A stretch of 64,000 nucleotides of DNA from Maribacter caenipelagi (GTDB lineage: Bacteria > Bacteroidota > Bacteroidia > Flavobacteriales > Flavobacteriaceae), in the NCBI RefSeq assembly GCF_004364175.1, contig NZ_SNZW01000014.1:124001-188000 (forward strand), read 5' to 3'. The translations under genes and the position numbers were made by a program. Every line of letters begins with the position of its first letter. Position 1 is the stretch's first letter. Shown piece after piece: positions 18,027-27,956 of the stretch. Below the pieces are notes generated by a model. It was given only the letters and a program-made list of their open reading frames with translations. It had not been told where the DNA came from and did not search any database.

Positions 18027-19235
18027 ATGTATAAAATTCTATCTCTAGATGGCGGTGGCAGTTGGGCTATTATTCAACTACTTACCTTAAAAGATAGATA
18101 TGGCAATCTAACGGGTCACGATATTTTAAAGAAATTTGATCTCGTAATTGCCAATTCAGGCGGCAGTATTGTCTTAGCTGCGTTGGCTGAAAATTATACT
18201 ATAGACAAAGCTATTTCTCTTTTTAAAGAAAAGAAAAACAGAGAATTAATTTTTCATAAAAACTCCTTTAAGGATAGATATTTTCCAGTTGACTATCTTG
18301 GTTTGTTCAATGCCGGTTTTGGTCCTAAATATAGCTCAAAGAGTAAAAAAGAAGCTTTTGAATATCTTTTTCCTGAAATTGATAAAATTCAGATGGATCA
18401 AATACCCATACTGATTGGTAAAGAATCCCTCAAAATAGTTATTGCCACGTATGATGCTTTAAACAACAGGGCAAAATTCTTTAAATCATTCTCAACAAAT
18501 CCTGAAGGCTATGACTCCGTTAGATTAACCCAAGCTATAAACGGTTCGTCTAATGCACCTGTTCAATATTTTGATTTTCCCGCACGATTTAAAGCTAAGA
18601 AGAGCGAAGTTTTTTATGAGTTATGGGATGGTGCTTTAGGCGGATTCAATAACCCAATTTTAGCAGGAATTATTGAAGCGTATAAGCTAGGTATTGATTT
18701 AAAAACAATACAGGTCATATCTCTGGGCACTAGTAATACGCTAATGTCTGCCGATGCCAAGAAAGACTTTTGGGATTGGAAACAGATTGCGTTGATTTTT
18801 AGAACAAAGAAATTTGCCTTTTCTAAATGGAAACCACAATTAAACTTTTTTAAAGAAACAGTTTTACACCAGGCCAAAACCATTTTATATCAACCACCAG
18901 ATACCGCTAACTACATTGCCATGATGTTCTTAAAGGCATCAACAGGGAAACCGCTTAACGAACAAATAATACGCCTATCACCACTAATACACTACGATGA
19001 GCATACAGTTAAAGAATTGATACCGCTAGTGCAAGATTTATATAAATTAGATATGGACGTTACCAAAGATGAAGAAATAGAGACTCTTATAAAATGCTTT
19101 AGCGCATGGAAAGCCGGACAATTATATAATCAGCCGATAGAGTTTAAAGTAGAGCGCAACAATAATCTTTCGATTTTACAAGGTGATAAGTTGTATGAAT
19201 ATGGAATGAGACGATGGAGAGATTTGACAACATAA
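18027..19235 (+). CDS. patatin-like phospholipase, long cytoplasmic form
   Basis: I take the ATG at 18027, not the upstream TTG at 18021, because the protein then begins MYKILSLDGGGSWA, the normal patatin start. The glycine motif is at 8-13, the likely nucleophile is Ser44 in ANSGGS, and the catalytic aspartate lies in LWDGALGGFNNP. The 402-residue length and the C-terminal helical extension match a group often called patatin-like protein. There is no signal peptide. It probably hydrolyses lipid esters in the cytoplasm. It is unlike the RssA-type patatin at 12.1 kb. Confidence 0.85.
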   Translation: MYKILSLDGGGSWAIIQLLTLKDRYGNLTGHDILKKFDLVIANSGGSIVLAALAENYTIDKAISLFKEKKNRELIFHKNSFKDRYFPVDYLGLFNAGFGPKYSSKSKKEAFEYLFPEIDKIQMDQIPILIGKESLKIVIATYDALNNRAKFFKSFSTNPEGYDSVRLTQAINGSSNAPVQYFDFPARFKAKKSEVFYELWDGALGGFNNPILAGIIEAYKLGIDLKTIQVISLGTSNTLMSADAKKDFWDWKQIALIFRTKKFAFSKWKPQLNFFKETVLHQAKTILYQPPDTANYIAMMFLKASTGKPLNEQIIRLSPLIHYDEHTVKELIPLVQDLYKLDMDVTKDEEIETLIKCFSAWKAGQLYNQPIEFKVERNNNLSILQGDKLYEYGMRRWRDLTT

Positions 19236-19365
19236 AATAGAAATCAAAATTGTTAAACAGAATTGCACAAAAAAATTTATTATGTTAATTTTAACAAAAT
19301 TGATATGTTTAATACAGTCAATTAATAATAAACATTTAATAATTACACTTAACACTATTTTTTTT

Positions 19366-20406
19366 ATGAAGAACACTTTACAAAAGACAGGTAAATTTTT
19401 AGCAATGGGATGCGCTATGAGTGCATTTTTTATGACATCTTGCACAGAAGAAAAATTAGATTCTGAAATTGAAATTACGCAAGAAAGTAAATCGCTAGAA
19501 ATTGCCTTAAAAGCCCCCACTAGTACCCCAATAATCATTAATGATTTAGGCGTTACCAATTTAGAAACAGCAAAGTCCGGCAACGCAGAAAAAGGCCGTT
19601 ACAATATTACCTTAAAGTATTTACTACCACCTACAGAAAGACAAGTAGAGGTATTTGAAGCTGCAGCAGCACGCTGGGAAAGAATTATCATCAAAGATGT
19701 ACCAGATGTTGCAGGGCCAATTCCTTCTGCTTTCAATGGTTTTCCTGATATTGATTCAATTGATGATTTGGTTATAGAGGTAGCGTTAGCTCCAATTGAT
19801 GGACCAGGAGGAATTCTTGGTCAGGCAGGTCCACAATTCGTAAGAACAGATGACTTTCTATCTTTGACAGGCGTTATGTTTTTTGATGTTGAAGATTTAG
19901 ATTTTCTTGAAGAAATCGATTTGTTCGAAGAAGTTATCGTTCATGAAATGGGTCATGTTTTAGGTGTAGGTACACTTTGGAATACAGCTCCTTTTGGTTT
20001 TGACAGAACATTGAGAGCTGGTCCTGATACCAACCCTTACTTCACTGGTAAAAAAGCAAATGTATTTTGGAATGCAGAAGGCGGAACTAATGAATTACCT
20101 GTAGAAAACTTTGGTGGTCCAGGTACCGCTTTAGGCCATTGGAGAGAAGCTACACTTAATAACGAACTAATGACCGGATTCTTAAATCTTGGAGAAAATC
20201 CTTTAAGTAGAATTACTGCCGGTTCTATGAGAGACCTTGGTTATGGTTCTGCATCAGTTGGAGAATCTTATGATTTACCACGTGGTACAGAAGGTGTTGA
20301 CCTTAGCGATTTAGGCGATGAAGGTACTGCTGAAAATCCTGGCTTAAATATTGCTAAAATGGAAGAATTAGTTCCTTTAAGAGGTTTTGTAAACGTTAAA
20401 AAATAA
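19366..20406 (+). CDS. leishmanolysin-like (M8) zinc metallopeptidase lipoprotein
   Basis: The start is the ATG at 19366, giving a signal with lipobox MTSC, rather than the earlier ATG at 19282. The 346-residue product contains HEMGHVLGVGTLW with His193, Glu194 and His197, and the third zinc ligand about 60 residues later in LGHWREATLNNELMTG (His258). HExxHxxGxGTLW followed by HW..ELMTG is the leishmanolysin signature. It should be an outer-membrane-anchored or surface peptidase. The gene is monocistronic with its own terminator. Confidence 0.88.
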   Translation: MKNTLQKTGKFLAMGCAMSAFFMTSCTEEKLDSEIEITQESKSLEIALKAPTSTPIIINDLGVTNLETAKSGNAEKGRYNITLKYLLPPTERQVEVFEAAAARWERIIIKDVPDVAGPIPSAFNGFPDIDSIDDLVIEVALAPIDGPGGILGQAGPQFVRTDDFLSLTGVMFFDVEDLDFLEEIDLFEEVIVHEMGHVLGVGTLWNTAPFGFDRTLRAGPDTNPYFTGKKANVFWNAEGGTNELPVENFGGPGTALGHWREATLNNELMTGFLNLGENPLSRITAGSMRDLGYGSASVGESYDLPRGTEGVDLSDLGDEGTAENPGLNIAKMEELVPLRGFVNVKK

Positions 20407-20460
20407 TCTTCATGTTTATTTAGGATATCAAAACCCTAAAAACAACTCAAATTTCTAAAG

Positions 20461-20493
20461 CTTGCATCATTAAAATATGGTGCAAGTTTTTTT
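20461..20493 (+). terminator. terminator after the metallopeptidase gene
   Basis: A 10-bp stem (CTTGCATCAT with ATGGTGCAAG, one G-T pair) around six bases ends in seven T. Confidence 0.88.
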
Positions 20494-20570
20494 GTTATGT
20501 TCATTTTAATATGCCATTAAAACGTAAACAGCCAATGAACTTTAATTGTAAGCTTTAGCCCTTTATACGG

Positions 20571-20598
20571 TTGCCTAATAAAACTGTACCTATCTTTG
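20571..20598 (+). promoter_or_regulatory. canonical Bacteroidota promoter of the DEAD-box helicase
   Basis: TTG at 20571-20573 and TATCTTTG at 20591-20598, 17 bases apart, match both the minus-33 and minus-7 elements. This also shows that the TTG is not a start codon; the ATG at 20613 is. Confidence 0.75.
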
Positions 20599-20612
20599 CC
20601 GAAAATTATTTT

Positions 20613-21944
20613 ATGTCAAATCAGTTTTCAGATTTAGGAATTACTAAAGAAATAGTACAAAGTTTAGAAGAGTTACAGATTACTGTTCCAACAGATATTC
20701 AGAAGAAATGTATACCTGTTGTCTTAAATAAAAAAGATGACCTTGTTGCTTTAGCAAAAACCGGAACTGGAAAAACCGCAGCTTTTGGTTTACCGTTACT
20801 ACAATTAATCAATACAGAGAACACCGCTGTACAAGCTGTGATATTGGCACCGACCAGAGAATTGGCACAACAGATTCATGCCAACCTAATTTCGTATGCG
20901 AAACATAGTCCTGCTATATCAATAGCAACGGTATGTGGCGGTATTCCCATAAAACCTCAAATAGAGCGTTTAAAAACAACAACTCATATTGTAGTTGCTA
21001 CACCTGGTCGCTTGGTCGATTTGGTAAAACGTGAGGCTATTAATATTAAAAAACTAAAGTTTTTGGTTTTAGATGAAGCCGATGAAATGGTTACAGCCTT
21101 AAAAGAAGATTTAGATACTATAATAGCAGGCATACCAAAGGCTAGACGTACATTATTGTTTACCGCTACCATGTCTGGAGCAATAAAACAGTTGGTTCAA
21201 AATTACATGTCTAAACATGTGATACATTTAGAAGCAGATATGTCTACCGTTGGTCATCAAGGTATTGATCATAAATATGTTGTTGTAGAGCCTATTGAAA
21301 AATTAGATGTGCTTATGCACTTCTTAAATACAAAAGAGGGACAGCGTGGCATTATTTTCTGTAAAACAAAAGCTGCAGTCAATAAGCTGGCGAAAAACCT
21401 AGCTATAAATAAATTTTCATCGGGTGCTTTGCATGGTAGTTTATCTCAAGGTATTCGTGATCGTATAATGGGTCAGTTTAGAGAGGGCCATATAGATATA
21501 CTAGTTGCAACAGATTTAGCTGCGCGTGGTATCGATGTAAAAGAACTGGGTTATGTGGTTAATTATCATTTACCAGATACTTTCGATGCCTATGTTCACC
21601 GCAGCGGAAGAACTGCCAGAGCAGGGGAGAAGGGACTTTCGTTAACTATTTTACAAAAAGAAGAAATTGCCGAAGTCTTTGATTTTGAAAAAGAATTAGG
21701 TATTTCATTTTCAAAGTACCAAAAGGCAGATGCGCAGAGTATTGAAGAAAATAATACGCTACTTTGGGCTAAAAAAATCTTTAAGACCAAGCCTAATCGC
21801 GAAGTATCTGAGGAATTTAAAACTAAAGTAAAAACCATTTTTCACCACTTGACCAAAGACGAATTGGTAGAGAAGATATTAGCCAATCACATAGCTCAAA
21901 CTACAACTACGAATTCAAAATCTAAGGATTCTAAACAACCATGA
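20613..21944 (+). CDS. DEAD-box ATP-dependent RNA helicase
   Basis: The 443-residue protein has the full DEAD set: Q-motif (VPTDIQKKCIP), Walker A AKTGTGKT, PTRELAQQ, TPGRLVDLV, DEAD, FTATMS in motif III, and ATDLAARGIDV with HRSGRTARAG in the second RecA domain. A 70-residue basic C-terminal tail follows. It should act on structured RNA, in ribosome assembly or mRNA decay, as a cytoplasmic ATPase. It is preceded by a strong promoter. It resembles RhlE/CsdA-type helicases but I do not assign a name. Confidence 0.95.
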   Translation: MSNQFSDLGITKEIVQSLEELQITVPTDIQKKCIPVVLNKKDDLVALAKTGTGKTAAFGLPLLQLINTENTAVQAVILAPTRELAQQIHANLISYAKHSPAISIATVCGGIPIKPQIERLKTTTHIVVATPGRLVDLVKREAINIKKLKFLVLDEADEMVTALKEDLDTIIAGIPKARRTLLFTATMSGAIKQLVQNYMSKHVIHLEADMSTVGHQGIDHKYVVVEPIEKLDVLMHFLNTKEGQRGIIFCKTKAAVNKLAKNLAINKFSSGALHGSLSQGIRDRIMGQFREGHIDILVATDLAARGIDVKELGYVVNYHLPDTFDAYVHRSGRTARAGEKGLSLTILQKEEIAEVFDFEKELGISFSKYQKADAQSIEENNTLLWAKKIFKTKPNREVSEEFKTKVKTIFHHLTKDELVEKILANHIAQTTTTNSKSKDSKQP

Positions 21945-22238
21945 TCGATAAGTTTTGAAGCACCCGATTATGATGTAATCTGTCTAACCTCATATTTTTA
22001 TTTGGGTGACGAACGTTTGGCTGCTTAGTTAATTTCATCATTAGATTCTTTAGAAGCTGAACGGAGTTATTTAAATAGCTTATATAGTGGCTATACTACC
22101 TGTAAATATTGGTTAGTAGTTACTTTTTAATTGTACAAATTTGGAGAATGCTCATCTAATTTCTTCATTAAAATTCTATAAAAATTGTATCGCAGATAGC
22201 TTTTCGAAAATCTGAAAGACCAATAAAACTTCTTAATA

Positions 22239-22637
22239 TTATTTTTTTTGAATTAGTATATCAAACACTTTAGCTAATTTATCTTTACTAAGAGGTTTTG
22301 ACAAATAATCAATTACATGTTGTTCATTACTAGCTGCTTCCATATCTGCATTATTTATAGAAGAGCTTAGCATTACAATAGCTGAGTTTTCTTTTTTATC
22401 GACTGTAAATTTTGAAAATTCAAGTAAAAATTCAAACCCATCCATAATGGGCATTTTAATGTCCAGAAATATAAGTTCAGGGAAATTATCGGTTTTAGCT
22501 TTCAAATAATCCAAAGCCTCTATTGCTGAAGATTTTACAGTGATGGTCTCTGTAAAATTTTCTTTTTCAACAACAATTTTTGAAACATAATTATCTATAG
22601 AATTATCATCTACTAACATTATCTCCTTTAGCTTCAT
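22239..22637 (-). CDS. single-domain response regulator
   Basis: I choose the ATG at 22637, because the product then starts MKLKEIMLVDDN, as receivers do; the upstream ATG at 22697 would overlap the kinase gene. The 132-residue receiver has the acidic pair MLVDD, the phospho-acceptor in FLDIKMPIMDGFEF, the S/T position AIVMLSSS and the lysine in YLSKPLSKD. There is no output domain, so it works as a relay or diguanylate-like CheY. It lies 16 bases after the histidine kinase and is almost certainly its partner. Confidence 0.9.
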   Translation of the reverse strand: MKLKEIMLVDDNSIDNYVSKIVVEKENFTETITVKSSAIEALDYLKAKTDNFPELIFLDIKMPIMDGFEFLLEFSKFTVDKKENSAIVMLSSSINNADMEAASNEQHVIDYLSKPLSKDKLAKVFDILIQKK

Positions 22638-22653
22638 AGTAAATTTATTATTA

Positions 22654-25284
22654 TTAGGAATTAGGTATTTTGATACTGAATTTAGTTCCTTTTTCAAATT
22701 TAGATTCTACATGTATAGACCCTTTTAGTTTCTCTATCGTTTCTTTTACAATATATAGTCCCATTCCAGAGCCTGTAGATAATGTAGTGGCTCTATGAAA
22801 CATATCAAATATTTTATCAACATACTCTTCTTTGATACCAATACCGTTATCTTCAATATCGATGACAACTTTTTCACCATCTACTACAATAAAGATATTT
22901 ATAAAATGATTTGTTTTGTTCTTGTCATGGTATTTAAAAGCATTTGATATAAGGTTGTTTAATATTATTGATACACGTTTTGGATCAGAAAGGAAATCTA
23001 CAGTTTGGTTTATATCCAAAGTAAGCTTTGGTCTGTAATCGAGATCCATGTACTTTAAGTCTTCCCAACTAGATTTTATGAGCGCTTCAAAATTAATTTT
23101 CTCATGTGTTAATTCTTTTCTTGTATTTAATGAATAATCTAAAATATCAGCTATGAACTTATCCATTTTATCTATGGTTTGGGACATTAACTTAATGGGT
23201 TCTTTATCAACTTTTGCAGAAGTATCTATTTGCATTTCAAGAACTTGTATTAATCCTTGTAATGAGGTTAATGGAGATCTTAAATCGTGAGATGCGCTAT
23301 ACACAAAACGATCTAGTTCAGTATTGATTTTAAGTAATTCTTCGTTGCTTTGAGTTAATTCATCACTTATCAATTTATCTTTGGTAATATCTTGTATTGT
23401 GCCTTTTAAAAACACATTACTGTTTTCATCTTTTACTATTTCACCAACTTCCTGAATATATTTTTGTCCAATTTTATTTGACTTAATATAATAACCAATA
23501 GTGTATCCTGTTTCATTTTTAATTGCATTTGATACCAATTTATCAAGAGCATCTTGATCTTTTGGAATACATTTTGATTTATAACTTGCATATAAATCTT
23601 GTGATGAATTCTTATCCAATTCAAAAATTTGATAAATTTCATCTGAGAAAAAGATTTCTTTGGTTACAGGGTTATATTCCCAATTACCAAGTTTAGCCAT
23701 TCTTTGGGCTTCCTTTAATTTTAAATTAGTACGTTCTAACTTCTCTTCAGCAATTTTAAGTTGGGTTATGTTGTTATGTGATATAACCAGTTTGTCCGAT
23801 TCAGTACCAAAAGGTTCTACATGCATTGAAAACCAATGTTTTTCATCTTTATAATGACATGGGTATTCTATTTCAAAATGGTTAGTCTCTTGGTTGAGAA
23901 CAGACCTTAATCCATCCAATATATTTTGTGATAATTGGTCTCCTTCCGATATACTTTTTTGACATACTTCTATATAATTGCTTCCAACAGAACTACTTTC
24001 ATAATTGTGCCCTCCATTTTTTACAGAATAATCATTCCAAGCTTTATTCACGGCCAAAACTTCGCCAGTTTTATCAATTACAGCAATATGAGCCGTTAGT
24101 GATGATAGAATACCCTTATTAAAGGCTTCGCTTTCAACCAAGGCTTTCTCTATTTCTTTTTTCTCAGTAATATCTGTAAAGTAAATGGTCAACCCATCAG
24201 GGGTAGGATATATCCTATTTTCAAACCATTTACCATAAGAAGAAAAGTATTCTACTGAAATATTCGCTTCTTGAGATTTAAAGGCATTTATACAGGCATT
24301 ATAAAATGATAGGCTGACTACATTAGGAAATTCGGTCCATATATGTTTACCCTTCAAACTTTCAGGGGTTCTACCCAAAAATTTACCTGCTTGCTTATTA
24401 ACATAGGTATAGCACCAATTTGAATCTAAAGTAGTGATACCATCAGAGATACTGGTTAAGGTCTTCTCATACTGAGCACTGATCTTTTTTTCACTAATTT
24501 CCTTTTCAATTTTAAGGTCAAGATATTTTTTTTTGTAATTTAAAATTGAAAGAACTTCGCGGTTTTGATTGGCTATAAATGAAGTAGTTTCGAATACTTT
24601 ATCTATGTATTTCAAATAAATATAAAGTATTAATGAAAAGATTATTGCAGATAATGTTTTTGCAATAAAATTACCTATTAAAGAAGCTGTGTATTTCGAA
24701 GTACCAACAAAAAGAACTGTATGGAATGTAAACGCATCAAAAATGAGAACTAACCAAAGTGATAAAAAAAGAATTAAAAAGTAATGTTCTTTATGAATCT
24801 TAGAAATCAAAAATTGATAAATACTAGTGAGTAAGACAAAATCAAAAAATAATAGAAATGTTCCAATGAAAAATATTTTAAAATTTAAATTGGGGAATAA
24901 AGTGAAATTAATATCCTCAGTTCTATTGGCATTTCTTATAAAATAATCTTGAAGAGCTGAGATTTCAAACAAACCTATAATAAATAAACTTGAAATAAGA
25001 ATTGCAATAATGAGTGTTCTAGCACTTACGACACCCTCTTTTATATAAAGTAATAAAACGGCGAATAACATAGCACTAAACAATACAATAGATTGAGGAA
25101 ATACTGGAAATTCTCCCAAGATTTTATATGGTTCTATATATTCAATGTTAATTTGAAAATACTGAACGCCACCAAGTAATATATATAATGGAGCTAAACC
25201 TAATCTATTTCTTAAATTGAATAAAAGAAGGATACACGTAGAAACTATTAACAGTAGTATTAGAGTAGAAAGAACAACATACAT
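22654..25284 (-). CDS. seven-transmembrane, multi-PAS sensor histidine kinase
   Basis: The 876-residue protein has seven hydrophobic segments in residues 1-220, a short coiled coil, then three PAS domains (about 270-380, 385-505, 515-630; the last starts AQRMAKLGNWEYN). The HisKA region is FVYSASHDLRSPLTSLQ with the phospho-acceptor histidine, and the HATPase domain has DNGIGIKEEYVDKIFDMFHR and GSGMGLYIVKETI. It senses a membrane or cytosolic signal and phosphorylates the receiver encoded next. No DNA-binding partner is adjacent, so the output is unclear. Confidence 0.93.
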   Translation of the reverse strand: MYVVLSTLILLLIVSTCILLLFNLRNRLGLAPLYILLGGVQYFQINIEYIEPYKILGEFPVFPQSIVLFSAMLFAVLLLYIKEGVVSARTLIIAILISSLFIIGLFEISALQDYFIRNANRTEDINFTLFPNLNFKIFFIGTFLLFFDFVLLTSIYQFLISKIHKEHYFLILFLSLWLVLIFDAFTFHTVLFVGTSKYTASLIGNFIAKTLSAIIFSLILYIYLKYIDKVFETTSFIANQNREVLSILNYKKKYLDLKIEKEISEKKISAQYEKTLTSISDGITTLDSNWCYTYVNKQAGKFLGRTPESLKGKHIWTEFPNVVSLSFYNACINAFKSQEANISVEYFSSYGKWFENRIYPTPDGLTIYFTDITEKKEIEKALVESEAFNKGILSSLTAHIAVIDKTGEVLAVNKAWNDYSVKNGGHNYESSSVGSNYIEVCQKSISEGDQLSQNILDGLRSVLNQETNHFEIEYPCHYKDEKHWFSMHVEPFGTESDKLVISHNNITQLKIAEEKLERTNLKLKEAQRMAKLGNWEYNPVTKEIFFSDEIYQIFELDKNSSQDLYASYKSKCIPKDQDALDKLVSNAIKNETGYTIGYYIKSNKIGQKYIQEVGEIVKDENSNVFLKGTIQDITKDKLISDELTQSNEELLKINTELDRFVYSASHDLRSPLTSLQGLIQVLEMQIDTSAKVDKEPIKLMSQTIDKMDKFIADILDYSLNTRKELTHEKINFEALIKSSWEDLKYMDLDYRPKLTLDINQTVDFLSDPKRVSIILNNLISNAFKYHDKNKTNHFINIFIVVDGEKVVIDIEDNGIGIKEEYVDKIFDMFHRATTLSTGSGMGLYIVKETIEKLKGSIHVESKFEKGTKFSIKIPNS

Positions 25285-25693
25285 AAACCATCTTTTAACA
25301 TGAATTTAAGAAATATTTCAACCAATAAAAATTATTTATTAAGTTAAAATAATAGCTAAATTGTCTTACTCTAACGCTATATGATGCCTAAATAGTATTG
25401 TCAGAAAAATATTACTATTTTAGGTTTGAATGACCATGTATACAGCGGATACTGTTTCTTGGATTTAAAGTACGTTTAATTATATAATTTCAAAAAAGAA
25501 AAGAACAAGTAAAGGGGATATTTAATAACATACTATTCTGTTCAAGAATACTTTAAAAAAACAATAACAACTATCTAGATTTGCAGTTAGATTAATTAAC
25601 AACTCCCAAATCATCAAAAGAAATATGTTCCATTATAAATCAATAAAATATTAAAAAATAATTTTTTGGTAGCACCATTTATGTATAGTTCTA
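25285..25693 (+). other. intergenic region without a recognisable gene
   Basis: The 409 bases upstream of the kinase gene are very AT-rich. I see no open frame with coding character, no clear TAnnTTTG element and no hairpin; it should hold the kinase promoter. Confidence 0.5.
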
Positions 25694-25739
25694 TATCAAA
25701 CAAAAAGCCGACTTAAATAAGTCGGCTTTTTGTTTGATA
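25694..25739 (-). terminator. very long perfect hairpin terminator after the sigma-factor gene
   Basis: Arms at 25694-25715 and 25718-25739 are perfect complements of 22 bp with a two-base AA loop. The outer part gives A-runs and T-runs on both strands, so the element can terminate in either direction. It lies 16 bases beyond the sigma-factor stop. Confidence 0.9.
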
Positions 25740-25755
25740 AATTTAAACCTGTATT

Positions 25756-26616
25756 CTACAAGTAAGCTTTTAGCATTTCGTTTTGAGATTTATTTCGAAG
25801 CTTGCGAACAGCCTTCTCTCTAAGCTGTCTAACACGCTCTCTAGTTAAATCAAAAAGTTCTCCGATCTCACTTAAACTTTTAGGGTGACTTTCACCGATA
25901 CCATAATAGAGCTTAATTATTTCACTTTCTCTACTCGGCAGTGTATTTAATGCTTGATTAAGATCTGTTTTAAGAGAATCCATCATCATACCTGCATCTG
26001 GTCTGTTCGCATCTTTTGAGCTTACTACATCATATAAGTTAGATGATTCTCCTTCTTGAAAAGGCGCATCCATCGATAAGTGTTTACCAGAATTTTTCAT
26101 AGCAAGCTTTACTTGAGTGCTACTCATATCAAGTTCTCTAGCTATTTCTATGGTGCTAGGTGGTCTTTGTAAAGATTGTTCTAAAAAAGAGTACACCTTT
26201 TTTATTTTACTGATTTCACCAATTTTATTCAGAGGAATACGTACCATACGCGATTGCTCAGAAATTGATGATAGTATAGATTGTCTGATCCACCAAACGG
26301 CATAGGAAATAAACTTGAAACCTCTTGTTTCGTCAAAACGCTTTGCAGCTTTCACCAAGCCAATATTTCCTTCGTTGATTAAATCTGAAAGTCTTAATCC
26401 GCTACCTTGATATTGTTTTGCCGTAGAAACTACGAAACGTAGATTGGCATTTACTAAGGTATTTAGGGCATTTTGATCTCCTTCGCGTATTCTTCTAGTT
26501 AGCTCCACTTCTTCATCTGCGGTAATCAAATCAATTTTTGATATTTCTTGAAAGTACTTTTCTAATGATTTAGTGTCTCTGTTTGTAATTTGCTTAGTGA
26601 TCTTCAGTTGCCTCAT
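25756..26616 (-). CDS. RpoD/SigA-type RNA polymerase sigma factor (paralog)
   Basis: The 286-residue protein contains regions 1.2 to 4.2 of primary-type sigma factors without the long N-terminal region 1.1, as usual for Bacteroidota. Region 2 shows NLRFVVSTAKQY, INEGNIGLVKAAKRFDETRGFKFISYAVWWIRQSI; region 4 has LFDLTRERVRQLREKAVRKL. Compared with the Bacteroidota housekeeping factor as I remember it, several positions differ: QGSGLRLSDL for QNQGLSLPDL, and QLREKAVRKLRNKSQNEM for QIKEKAIRRLRHTSRSKL. I therefore read it as a second, RpoD-like sigma factor rather than the essential copy. It is monocistronic. Confidence 0.85.
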   Translation of the reverse strand: MRQLKITKQITNRDTKSLEKYFQEISKIDLITADEEVELTRRIREGDQNALNTLVNANLRFVVSTAKQYQGSGLRLSDLINEGNIGLVKAAKRFDETRGFKFISYAVWWIRQSILSSISEQSRMVRIPLNKIGEISKIKKVYSFLEQSLQRPPSTIEIARELDMSSTQVKLAMKNSGKHLSMDAPFQEGESSNLYDVVSSKDANRPDAGMMMDSLKTDLNQALNTLPSRESEIIKLYYGIGESHPKSLSEIGELFDLTRERVRQLREKAVRKLRNKSQNEMLKAYL

Positions 26617-27041
26617 ATATTATCTTTGTTTTATTGTTGTTATAATATAAGCTATATTTTAATGAAATCCTAATGAATATGAATATTTGATGATTTTATT
26701 TTAACAAATATTAAAAATCAATTAATAAAATATAATATTTTTCGGTAATTCAATGTTATTTTATCAAATCTATAATAGATAGACATAGGATGATTGTTCT
26801 ACTTAGAAACCGTGAAGACCTAAAGGTATTATGATGTTTTAATTGTATGCTTTTTCAATTAATTGTCCCCATTATTTTACCGAAATAAGTAATATTTGTT
26901 TTATAACATATGAGTAATTAAATCTTATTACTTAAAAACGAATAATAATGAGTCTTGTTAATTGGTCATTAAGAGTTCAGGCAAAAACAAGGTCATCGTT
27001 TGAAAAGGTAAAACCTAGCACACAAACAAGTTTAAAATATA
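26617..27041 (-). promoter_or_regulatory. long leader of the sigma-factor gene
   Basis: The 425 bases between the AraC stop and the sigma ATG contain no gene I can support. On the minus strand TAGATTTG at 26765-26772 fits TAnnTTTG and would give a leader of about 140 bases; no TTG partner is clear. The rest is AT-rich without a hairpin. Confidence 0.35.
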
Positions 27042-27884
27042 TTAGCTATACAAGGTATTATCATGCGATATTACATGTTCTTTCACCTTTTTCTGGAACT
27101 CTTGCGGGGTTTGTTCTGCGTGTTGCTTAAAGAAACGACTAAAATAAGAGTGGTCTTTAAAGTCTAGATTATACGCAATTTCCTTTATCGTACTCTCACT
27201 ATGTATAATCTGCCTTTTGGCTTCTAGAATTAATCGGTCATGAATTAATTGTACTCCGGTTTTATCTAGCTTTTCTTTTAAAATTTGGTTCAGTCGTTTT
27301 GCGCTGATACCCAATTGCTCTGCATAGAACTTGGCATTACGCTCTTCCTTATAATTATTTTCAAGCAAAAGCATAAACTCATAAACACGCTTTTCATTAA
27401 TATCTTGAAGCGTAAAATGTTGTTCTTTTAAATGAATCAACTTCAATAAAAAGACTTTTAAAAGTGCTTTCACCATAATTAAGTTTACAGTCTCTTTATT
27501 GTAATCATCTTTTAACAATTGCAGAACGGTCGCCAATCCTTTACTGGTCTCTTCATTTACCTGTAAACAAGAAAACTCTCCTTGTATATTAAAAATTCTA
27601 AAAACATCTAATAAAAACTCCTTTAAATCACCTTCCAACAATTCTTGCTTAAAAGAAATAAGCACTCCATTTTTTCCTGCTTTATTCAATTGATGAACCC
27701 TGTGAGGGGGAATCAAATAAATCCAATCCCCTTTTAAAGTTTGAAAATCATGTTGTGGCTCATGAAGCGCATCCTCATTAACCAACCATACAATCTCATA
27801 GAAATCTCTTCTGGCAGGGTCATTTAAATAGGCTGGGGGACAGTTACCTAAATCTTTAATATATAATACTTGATCACTCAGCAT
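27042..27884 (-). CDS. AraC-family regulator, probable controller of hxlBA
   Basis: The 280-residue protein has an N-terminal cupin (IVWLVNEDALHEPQHDF, WIYLIPPHRVHQLNKAG) and a C-terminal double helix-turn-helix whose second half reads TIKEIAYNLDFKDHSYFSRFFKQHAEQTPQEFQ. It is divergent from hxlB-hxlA, with a shared 226-base intergenic region that carries three copies of a TACCACA site. That arrangement makes it the likely regulator of the formaldehyde-fixation genes, replacing the HxlR regulator known in Bacillus. Confidence 0.9.
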   Translation of the reverse strand: MLSDQVLYIKDLGNCPPAYLNDPARRDFYEIVWLVNEDALHEPQHDFQTLKGDWIYLIPPHRVHQLNKAGKNGVLISFKQELLEGDLKEFLLDVFRIFNIQGEFSCLQVNEETSKGLATVLQLLKDDYNKETVNLIMVKALLKVFLLKLIHLKEQHFTLQDINEKRVYEFMLLLENNYKEERNAKFYAEQLGISAKRLNQILKEKLDKTGVQLIHDRLILEAKRQIIHSESTIKEIAYNLDFKDHSYFSRFFKQHAEQTPQEFQKKVKEHVISHDNTLYS

Positions 27885-27956
27885 AATTCTATCTTTTTTG
27901 TACTTCTATAATCGATTCCAATTCAGCTTAAATTCAACCTAAAACGCTATTGTTTC

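Noticed and set aside
19282-19365. Upstream ATG extending the metallopeptidase by 28 residues
   Set aside because: The extension would hide the lipoprotein signal; the ATG at 19366 gives a clean signal peptide and lipobox.
20571-20612. TTG start for the DEAD-box helicase
   Set aside because: The TTG is the minus-33 promoter element with TATCTTTG 17 bases downstream; translation must start later.
27001-27130. Small plus-strand frame across the AraC end
   Set aside because: It is the antisense of the AraC C-terminus and has no start context or coding bias.
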